Of a stretch of DNA of 64,000 bases, positions 1-6,438 are shown in pieces. Origin of the DNA: Cedecea sp000277545 (GTDB lineage Bacteria > Pseudomonadota > Gammaproteobacteria > Enterobacterales > Enterobacteriaceae); NCBI GenBank assembly GCA_050847315.1, contig CP193791.1; one strand, 5' to 3'. Under the pieces are notes generated by a model that worked only from the letters and a program-made list of their open reading frames with translations, searched no databases and was not told the DNA's origin. The number at the start of each line of letters is the position of its first letter. Within the stretch, counting starts at the first letter, position 1. Position numbers and translations under genes: made by a program.

Positions 1-377
1 TCATGACGTTGGTTCCGCTCGACGATCAAATGCTGATTGAGGCAAAAATTTCACCTCGTGACGTGGCGTTTATTCATCCCGGCCAAAAGGCACTGGTGAA
101 AATCACCGCCTATGACTACTCGATTTATGGCGGATTAAAGGGCGTGGTGACCACTATTTCACCGGATACGATTCAGGATGAGGTCAAACGTGATGTTTAC
201 TACTATCGGGTTTACATCCGCACCGATGTCAGCCAACTGACAAACAGGGACGGCAAAACGTTTCCGATATTTCCGGGGATGATTGCCACCGTGGATATCA
301 AAACCGGTAGCAAATCGGTACTCGATTACCTGCTGAAACCGCTGAACAAAGCAAAGGAAGCGCTCAGAGAACGATAA
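1..377 (+). CDS. HlyD-family type I secretion adaptor, C-terminal end (partial)
   Basis: Only the last 125 or so codons are in the window; the reading frame is open to base 1, so the gene starts upstream. The visible part is the beta-barrel and membrane-proximal end of a periplasmic membrane-fusion protein, which links an inner-membrane ABC exporter to TolC. The ending, with GMIATVDIKTG followed by LDYLLKPLNKAKEALRER, is typical of HlyD/LapC-type adaptors that export large RTX or BapA-like adhesins. That substrate is inferred from the family; the exporter ATPase and the adhesin would have to lie to the left. A stem-loop follows the stop codon. Confidence 0.85.
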   Translation, partial: MTLVPLDDQMLIEAKISPRDVAFIHPGQKALVKITAYDYSIYGGLKGVVTTISPDTIQDEVKRDVYYYRVYIRTDVSQLTNRDGKTFPIFPGMIATVDIKTGSKSVLDYLLKPLNKAKEALRER

Positions 378-383
378 TCAAAA

Positions 384-403
384 AAGCCGGCGAAAGCCGG
401 CTT
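384..403. terminator. Bidirectional terminator between HlyD adaptor and wHTH-like gene
   Basis: An 8-bp perfect stem (AAGCCGGC/GCCGGCTT) with a GAAA loop lies between two convergent genes. On the minus strand it is followed directly by a run of Ts, so it is a good intrinsic terminator for the leftward gene. On the plus strand the tail is weaker. Confidence 0.7.
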
Positions 404-411
404 GATGTTGT

Positions 412-1263
412 TCAAAATATCGTCGGGTCGATATCCAGACCGTACATGATAAAGGAAAAATAATATCCAAAATAAGACTCAGCCGTCTCCATGAAGGCAC
501 GGTGTATTTCGAGCTTGCCCTCACTGTCTTCACTGAATAATCCGGCCATAATGCCGCAATTAACAATGCGTCTCAGATGCATTCTCGAGACAAAAAGATC
601 TTTGGACGTTTTATTATAATTAGGCTTTAGCCACCAGCGGCCATCATCATCCTGTTTTGCCCTCAGGTATATTCTCAACATAATGATATGCCCGGCATCT
701 TTGTCAACAAACATGGCGCTGTTGGGTACCAGTCGACTTAAAATGACTTCGTCAAAAAGAAGGTTGGCGCTGCGCCGGAAAAAATTCGCAAATGTGTTTT
801 CATCCTCCAGAGCGTGAAACGACAGAGCATTTTCCGGTAGCAAAAATTTCAATGAAGGGATGGATATTTGCATATAGCTGCGGGTTTCATTGAGACCCTT
901 TACGCTCGGGGAATACAACAGGACCCGGCGGTCATCCTCACTTTTTTCAAGCGTCATTCTGCCGGTGATGCGCAGGAGCGTGACCAGAGAATTCACTGTG
1001 TTCAGGCTGGTCAACCCCATTTTTACGCAAAACTCTTTGATGTCTGCGAGCACCGCCTGGCGGTCACCGTAGTGAAAACAGAGCAGGGCCAGAACCACAT
1101 GAAAGCGCGAGCTTTGCAGAATGGTTTTATAAAAAAGAGGTTGTTTTTTATAGGTGATTAACAGGTGATCATAATGATGCTGTATGGCTTCTCGAAAAAG
1201 AGGATGTTTTTTAACTTGTTGGCTGTATTTATCGATGGTGTCTTGAAGTTTGTGTCGTGTCAT
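412..1263 (-). CDS. Unknown protein with MarR-like winged-helix features
   Basis: A protein of 283 residues that I do not recognise as a named family. Residues about 65-115 read as a helix-turn-helix followed by a beta wing containing a DDRR motif (EKSEDDRRVLLYSPS), the hallmark of MarR-type winged helices. A second possible helical segment lies near residues 215-250 (SKDLFVSRMHLRRIV). No signal peptide or membrane segment is seen. It converges with the HlyD adaptor and is followed by a 550-bp AT-rich gap, so it is probably transcribed alone. It may regulate the neighbouring secretion or peptidase genes, but that is inference only. Base composition is somewhat poorer in GC than the metabolic genes to the right. 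Confidence 0.55.
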   Translation of the reverse strand: MTRHKLQDTIDKYSQQVKKHPLFREAIQHHYDHLLITYKKQPLFYKTILQSSRFHVVLALLCFHYGDRQAVLADIKEFCVKMGLTSLNTVNSLVTLLRITGRMTLEKSEDDRRVLLYSPSVKGLNETRSYMQISIPSLKFLLPENALSFHALEDENTFANFFRRSANLLFDEVILSRLVPNSAMFVDKDAGHIIMLRIYLRAKQDDDGRWWLKPNYNKTSKDLFVSRMHLRRIVNCGIMAGLFSEDSEGKLEIHRAFMETAESYFGYYFSFIMYGLDIDPTIF

Positions 1264-1815
1264 ATTGTTTTTTCTCGGTATTCAGCTATGGCGCAAATGC
1301 TCCATAAAACGACTGCTAAAGGCAGAGATAAAATGCACGTTATACGTGATTTTTATTTAGTGATTGCAAGTTGATATCGATTTTGAGTATATCACTGTTT
1401 ATTTTAAAGTTAAAAATATGATTCTGTTTTTTCTTATTTTTATTTTTATTAACCAAAAATGCTTATCGTTCTCATTTTTTTGATTTTGAAATTATGTGGA
1501 AATAATATCTCCGGGCAGAGGAAAACAGTGTGAGGTCATGTACAAAAAACATGCAGCGAGCGTTACGCCTGGATTGCTGTCTTTTCCGTCAGGTTTGCAG
1601 CCGATGTAGCAGTTAAAGTTGCGGCGACTTCGGTAAAATGTTTAAGGATTATGCCAACGAAGTACTCACTTTTGTTTCTGCTTCATCTTTAATTTTCTAT
1701 TTTTTTTAGGGTTTAAAATGCTCTCCGTTCAGAGCGGGGGATAATACCTTAATTAAGATTTTGTTCATGGTGCTTCTCGCCATTTTATTATAATGTCCTA
1801 TGCCTTATTTATGAT
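1264..1815. other. AT-rich intergenic region without a supportable gene
   Basis: This gap of about 550 bp separates two divergent genes and is strikingly AT-rich, with long T and A runs at 1380-1500. It should carry the promoters of both neighbours. A TATAAT hexamer lies at 1789-1794, about 20 bp upstream of the rightward gene, but no well-spaced -35 box accompanies it. A CCTTAATTAAG sequence at 1747-1757 recurs at 3464-3474 next to the decayed second copy of that gene. No coding sequence is supported. Confidence 0.5.
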
Positions 1816-2445
1816 ATGGATATTGCTATGACTATTTGTAAAAGCATTAATCAATTTTTATTTGAACGAAAAAAGAGAAATTTAAGCATTGATTTTAATC
1901 CTGCTGATGCAAAGCCAATTGCTTATTATAAAGCGATTGAAATAGGTGAGAAAAAGAATGGGAAAGCTACCCGACTCCGTCTGGGATACGTCAGTGATTA
2001 TTTGGGTACAGGAGAGCCGGGTCTTATGGTGCATGGTTCTCAAAGCGGTAAGTTATACATCATGGGGGATGGACCTGATCCTGTTTATCAGACATTTACA
2101 CCGGAAGATCTTCACCGTTATCTTATTTTTCGCCATTCACTTGATCTCTCGAGAGATAAAAGACCGCTACATCTTTTAAGCTGTTATTCTGGCGAGGCAA
2201 AAGAAAATTCTGAAGAGCTTAGCGTGGCGCAGAGGTTAGCTAATGTATTGCAGAGAAGAATATATGTATATGGTGGATATGAACGTTTATCTTATAAATC
2301 GGAATATCAAGGGGTTTTAGGTCTTTTAAATAATCAGGGGGCTATTTTTAAGGAGCGAAATCCTTTTGATAATAATCCGAGATTACCCCTTGTCGGGAAA
2401 TTGATTACTCCAGCTTCACCCTTTAACTCGTTAAGAAATCGGTGA
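1816..2445 (+). CDS. Putative caspase-like (clan CD) cysteine peptidase
   Basis: A 209-residue protein of no named family that I can place with certainty. Two blocks match the layout of clan CD (caspase-like, C80-type) cysteine peptidases: a His in MVHGSQSGKLY (His73) after a hydrophobic strand, and a Cys in LHLLSCYSG (Cys123) at the end of the next strand, about 50 residues later. The TPEDLHRYL segment between them resembles the helix that precedes the catalytic-Cys strand. No signal peptide is seen. It is low in GC compared with the neighbourhood, a sign of recent acquisition. The ATG used here has no strong ribosome-binding site; ATG at 1828 is an alternative. A decayed relative of its C-terminal half lies at 3508-3765. 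Function is unknown; a toxin or effector peptidase is one option. Confidence 0.6.
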   Translation: MDIAMTICKSINQFLFERKKRNLSIDFNPADAKPIAYYKAIEIGEKKNGKATRLRLGYVSDYLGTGEPGLMVHGSQSGKLYIMGDGPDPVYQTFTPEDLHRYLIFRHSLDLSRDKRPLHLLSCYSGEAKENSEELSVAQRLANVLQRRIYVYGGYERLSYKSEYQGVLGLLNNQGAIFKERNPFDNNPRLPLVGKLITPASPFNSLRNR

Positions 2446-2702
2446 TTTTTAGCCAGCGGCGAACAACATCGAAATAAATGAAGGGCAGGGCTTGCCCTTT
2501 ACATAGCGTTGTGAAAAGAAAACGGCGATTATTATATTTGCTACAAAAACAGGCTTCGGCAGGCGTCAGAAAAGCAAGATACAAAGTCTTTCTATACCCA
2601 TCTTTCATGTGATATCGTAAGTTACATGATATTTCAGAGGTCATTTGACCTTTTATCCATGATGGTGATGTTTAGCCGCAGTGCACCGCCGGAGGTGAAG
2701 TG

Positions 2703-3407
2703 ATGAACGACACAAATGATATCTTTAACGCGGAATTTTCCCGCCAGTACGATGCCAGCAGCGAACGTCTGAAAGACATCTCTAACAACCTGCACGCCTT
2801 GCTGTCATTGCTTCTCAGGGATCTTCCATCTGAGGCTGAAGTGCTTTGCGTGGGCGTAGGGACCGGCACCGAAATCGTCCGGCTGGCAAAACAGCATCCT
2901 GACTGGCATTTTACCGGGGTCGATCCTTCCCCCGATATGCTGGCCGTCTGTGCAGAAAAGCTTGAACGGGAGGGGCTGAGCGGCCGCTGTGAGCTGATTG
3001 TAGGCCACGTCAAAGACGTCCCGGAACAGGATAAATTTGATGCTGCGCTGTGCTTACGGGTGGCGCATTTTATTCAACATCCGCAGCGGGGCGGGATCTA
3101 TCAGCACATCGGCGACAGGCTAAAACCCGTGGGACAGCTGATTGCCGCAGAAATAGCGGGAGATATGGCGGATCCCGATTTTGACGGGCAATTAAGAAAC
3201 TGGGTTGCGCTGCAGCAGGCCTATACCCAACGCCAGCGCGATATTGCTGAGGTAAAAGCTGAGCTCAACCAGCGGTTGCTCTTGTTGCCGCCTCGCCAGA
3301 CCGAAGCTCTGCTGCGCGAAGCCGGGTTCGCCAGCGTAACACCGTTCTTCCAGTCGCTGCTGATTCACGGCTGGCAGGCGGTAAAATCTTCAGGCGGGCG
3401 GGAATAG
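2703..3407 (+). CDS. Class I SAM-dependent methyltransferase
   Basis: A 234-residue Rossmann-fold methyltransferase. The SAM-binding motif I is visible as VLCVGVGTGTE (about residues 47-57), followed by the acidic motif II VDPSPDML (73-80). The substrate cannot be told from sequence; the C-terminal part (LLREAGF...) is like small-molecule methyltransferases. ATG at 2703 is chosen over GTG at 2700 because GGAGG at 2691-2695 sits at the better distance. It stands alone between the peptidase-like gene and the remnant region and ends just before a long palindrome. Confidence 0.8.
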   Translation: MNDTNDIFNAEFSRQYDASSERLKDISNNLHALLSLLLRDLPSEAEVLCVGVGTGTEIVRLAKQHPDWHFTGVDPSPDMLAVCAEKLEREGLSGRCELIVGHVKDVPEQDKFDAALCLRVAHFIQHPQRGGIYQHIGDRLKPVGQLIAAEIAGDMADPDFDGQLRNWVALQQAYTQRQRDIAEVKAELNQRLLLLPPRQTEALLREAGFASVTPFFQSLLIHGWQAVKSSGGRE

Positions 3408-3450
3408 CACGCCGCACAACTGAGAGTTCATCGTTTTTTTCTTCTTAATG

Positions 3451-3488
3451 ACCAACTATAACGCCTTAATTAAGGTGTTATAGTTGGT
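3451..3488. terminator. Long near-perfect palindrome, probable terminator
   Basis: A 38-bp inverted repeat has two 19-base arms that differ at one position (a G-U pair in RNA) and no unpaired loop beyond the central TTAATTAA. It follows the methyltransferase gene by about 45 bp and is followed by TTTGTTATTTC, so it can act as a terminator. It is unusually AT-rich and symmetrical for one, and may instead be the footprint of a mobile element that brought in the remnant next to it. Confidence 0.45.
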
Positions 3489-3507
3489 TTGTTATTTCAT
3501 CTATTAT

Positions 3508-3765
3508 CTGGTTGGCCGCTATTCCGGCGCGGCAAAAGAGAACTCAGAGGAGCTAAGCATTGCGCAGCAATTGGCGAATGTTTTACATAGAAAAATAGGG
3601 TCATATGGTGGTCATGAGTAAGCCTATTATTATGGTAAATACCAAGAATTAATCGGTGTGGTAAATAATGTGGGGGGTATTTACACCCATAATGAAATAA
3701 AATTAAAAAGACTAAATCAATGCTGGCTACGCCACATTTTTATTATTCATGACAAACCAAAATGA
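3508..3765 (+). pseudogene. Decayed copy of the caspase-like peptidase gene
   Basis: Read in the frame of base 3517, this stretch encodes YSGAAKENSEELSIAQQLAN, then VLHRKIGSYGGHE, a TAA stop at 3619-3621, then GKYQELIGVVNNVGGIY, ending at TGA 3763-3765. This aligns without gaps to residues 124-178 of the intact protein at 1816-2445, which has YSGEAKENSEELSVAQRLAN at the same place. The codon matching the catalytic Cys123 reads CGC (Arg). The N-terminal half, including the His, is missing. It is therefore a truncated, stop-interrupted paralogue and not an active gene. Confidence 0.8.
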
Positions 3766-3839
3766 CTACCTAAGCCAGGTCGAATATTTCGTCCTGGCGT
3801 TAAATAAACGGCGCGCTGTAATAGTGCGCCGCAAACTCT

Positions 3840-6113
3840 TTATTTACTGGTCGTTTCCTCTGATTTCACAAGCGTCGGCGTTTCGTTAAAGAAATTCCAC
3901 GGCTTCAGCAGGGCATGTACCCACTCGGTCGGCATGATGGGCCACTCTTCGGCGCGGGCGATATGCGTGGTGCCGGTGGTTAGCCAGACCACATTATCCG
4001 TGTTCTCAAGTGACTGATTGTCTTTGCTGTAAGCCCCTAAACCGGTGTCGTGCGCAGAGCGGTTCGGGTATTTCCCTTCAGAATAGCGCTCATCCGGGTT
4101 GTAGCGGGTCACCCACAGCTGCTTATCCATAAAGCTCAGGCGATGATAAATCCACTCGTCCGGGGCAAACTTCGCGCCGGTGGCGACCGGGTGAGTCCCG
4201 CCCGCGTAGGGGATCAGTTGGTAGGACACCGGGTTGCCCATGCGGTTTTCTTTGTTCGGATTGCTCAGCAGGCGGACAGTGCCAGGGTCAAATTTCTGCG
4301 CGGCGTCCTGCTCGTTTTTAATCGCATACTCATTGGTTTGCATGGTACTTGTGCGCGGGCCACCGCTGGTGTTTGGCTTCACCACCGGGTCAATCGCGGT
4401 CAGGCTGTTGTTTTCGCCGTCCACGTCCAGGTCCAGACGGAAGTTGTAGATGTGCTGATGCGTTGTGCCGACAATATTATGGTCGATCAGCGTCCCGTAC
4501 CGGGTATCTTCTTTGGCGGTGGCATCATGCATGGTTTTGGCCTTCACGCCTTTGACCGCCTCAATGCCGGTCGCGCCTGCATCAATGCCAATGGTGCCGT
4601 TCTGATGGAAGACCCAGTCAAAGATGTAGTCGTAGTTGCCGACGGTGCTTATCCAGCGGATCACCAGTTCACGGCGTTCGCTGCTAACGTTCGGCTGGCC
4701 CATTTCCTGATGTTTGTATTCCGGCCCGGCGTAGCGCTCGAAAATGGCAATTGCTCGAGGAATGGTGGTGGGTTTACCGGTGTAATCGGCCAGGGTTTCG
4801 TCCAGCAGGACCGCGTTAGCCGGCGCATCTTTGCCGCGCACGATAGGGGACGTGAGCGTGCCCATGCCGTAATCCCCGGCGTCCAGATACGCTTTAAAAT
4901 ACCAGCCGATGTCCGGGTCGCCATACGGCACAATCATCCCGCCGAGCGACCCTTCATACATGATCTTCCGTTTAGTGCCGTTGTCGTTGTAGGTCACGGT
5001 GGAAATCATCGGGCCAACGCGGGAATTCAGGCGCAGGTGCAAATCCCAGTTTTGCCAGTGAATCGTGTCGCCGGTAATGGTGTAGTTTTTTCCTTCCGGC
5101 TCAATGATATCCAGCGGCTTGAGGTTGGCAGCCTGCCGGTCGCGGCCATCATAAGGGCGGGGCGTCATCGGCACAGGAATGACCGGGCCTTCCTCAATTT
5201 TGATGATTTTTTTCTGCTCGAGATCCACCACCGCGACCAGGTTTTCAATCGGATGCGCCCAGTAGTTGCCGTCGCCCACGTCAAGGTAGCTCACCACTTT
5301 CAGCAGGCGCTGATCCTGCTTCAGGCCGTCTTTACCGTCGAAATAGCCGACCGTCAACGGCGTTGTGACGACCTTCGACGGATCGCTGATACCGCGTTTT
5401 TTCACCGCTTCCGCGAATTCTTTGCTGTTGTTGATGATTGACTGCACGCTGGCAAAATCGTCCAGCAGCACCATGCCCTGTGCGCCTTCGATAGGCTTCC
5501 AGCTCTTAACTATCCCGGCGGCCAGATCCACCGTGGCTTCAATAATATGGCGGCCATCCAGCATGATGACGTCCGCCTCGCGTGGTTGGCTGACGCTGGT
5601 GCCGTCCATCACAAACTTCCAGACTTGTTCTTTAGGCGGCTCGCGTAGTGAGATTTCGGTAAAGCGAATAGTCGGCTTGTAGTTAGCCGCGTCTTTGATT
5701 ATCTCCACCGTTTTATTAATTTCGTCGGCGCTCAGAGAGTTCAGCGGGTGCGGCTTTTTCTCGACGGCAAAGGTTTGATCCAGCCCGGACTGGAAGACTT
5801 CATTGATAAACCCTTCGGAGATAAACGCCGTTTTGCCTTTAAAGATCACCGGCACTTCAAGCTTCAGCGTTTTGCCGTTAACGATGGCGGAGGTGGCATT
5901 AGGCTTAACCTTCACATAGGCACCGTCTTTCACGAGGGTGAACATCTGCGCGTAATCGTCCCACTGGACGTCGGCGCCAAAATCCGTCAGCGTTTTTTGC
6001 ATCGGCACCATATGTGCCTCGCCGCCGTGGGCAAATGCGGGGGCGTTAATCCCCGCCGAAGTCAGGAGCGCAATAGCCAGCGCCAGCGCTTTTTTTCCAG
6101 TTTTCATTGTCAT
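3840..6113 (-). CDS. tynA: Periplasmic primary-amine (tyramine) oxidase
   Basis: A 757-residue copper/topaquinone amine oxidase, the same length as E. coli TynA. It oxidises tyramine, phenylethylamine and dopamine to aldehydes with release of H2O2 and ammonia in the periplasm. A Sec signal peptide is visible (KKALALAIALLTSAGINAPAFA). The topaquinone precursor Tyr is about residue 494 in VGNYDYIFDW; copper-ligand histidines are in THQHIYNF and THIARAEEW. ATG at 6113 has AAGGTGA upstream. It points the same way as paaZ, as in E. coli, and supplies phenylacetaldehyde upstream of the paa pathway. The aldehyde dehydrogenase gene feaB and regulator feaR that adjoin tynA in E. coli are absent here. 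Confidence 0.97.
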   Translation of the reverse strand: MTMKTGKKALALAIALLTSAGINAPAFAHGGEAHMVPMQKTLTDFGADVQWDDYAQMFTLVKDGAYVKVKPNATSAIVNGKTLKLEVPVIFKGKTAFISEGFINEVFQSGLDQTFAVEKKPHPLNSLSADEINKTVEIIKDAANYKPTIRFTEISLREPPKEQVWKFVMDGTSVSQPREADVIMLDGRHIIEATVDLAAGIVKSWKPIEGAQGMVLLDDFASVQSIINNSKEFAEAVKKRGISDPSKVVTTPLTVGYFDGKDGLKQDQRLLKVVSYLDVGDGNYWAHPIENLVAVVDLEQKKIIKIEEGPVIPVPMTPRPYDGRDRQAANLKPLDIIEPEGKNYTITGDTIHWQNWDLHLRLNSRVGPMISTVTYNDNGTKRKIMYEGSLGGMIVPYGDPDIGWYFKAYLDAGDYGMGTLTSPIVRGKDAPANAVLLDETLADYTGKPTTIPRAIAIFERYAGPEYKHQEMGQPNVSSERRELVIRWISTVGNYDYIFDWVFHQNGTIGIDAGATGIEAVKGVKAKTMHDATAKEDTRYGTLIDHNIVGTTHQHIYNFRLDLDVDGENNSLTAIDPVVKPNTSGGPRTSTMQTNEYAIKNEQDAAQKFDPGTVRLLSNPNKENRMGNPVSYQLIPYAGGTHPVATGAKFAPDEWIYHRLSFMDKQLWVTRYNPDERYSEGKYPNRSAHDTGLGAYSKDNQSLENTDNVVWLTTGTTHIARAEEWPIMPTEWVHALLKPWNFFNETPTLVKSEETTSK

Positions 6114-6299
6114 CGCTTTTTCACCTTAAAAGTGCGTTGTGTTGTTATGTGCGTGCTGGATAAAGACTGTCGGATTCAACATAACAACTTCCGCCAGGGC
6201 TTCCCTTGCGCTCCCTGCCAAGTGTTTTGCTGTGGTTGCCAGAATGTGGGATTGGGGAGGATTGTGACTCCGGGTCGATGAGCGTCGGGCTAAATCCAG

Positions 6300-6396
6300 C
6301 CCTCACCCCGGCTTCTCCCAGAGGGAGAGGGGGAAGGCAACCTGCGGGGGATTTGTTTCTTCCCTCTCCCTGGCAGGGAGAGGGTTAGGGTGAGGG
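6300..6396. repeat. Enterobacterial intergenic palindromic repeat
   Basis: A CCCTCACCCCGGCTTCTCCC arm at 6300 and a matching GGGTTAGGGTGAGGG arm ending at 6396 form a large imperfect inverted repeat, with inner CCCTCTCCC/GGGAGAGGG pairs. This CCCTCACCCTAACCCTCTCCC-type element is scattered between genes in many Enterobacteriaceae. A shorter relative lies at 25940-25990. It fills much of the tynA-paaZ gap. Confidence 0.75.
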
Positions 6397-6438
6397 TAAA
6401 AACCAGGCGCGATGCCAGGCCGAACTAACGTTTAAGGC

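Noticed and set aside
1264..1815. Possible small RNA or short gene in the AT-rich gap
   Set aside because: No promoter-terminator pair and no reading frame with a ribosome site could be supported.
2423..2644. Minus-strand open frame between the peptidase-like and methyltransferase genes
   Set aside because: Short, no ribosome site, and its end overlaps the 3' end of the peptidase-like gene.
4050..5441. Long plus-strand open frame of 463 codons opposite tynA
   Set aside because: It mirrors the codons of a clear tynA gene, has no ribosome site or recognisable domain, and is rich in Arg, His and Val as expected for the reverse of a GC-rich gene.
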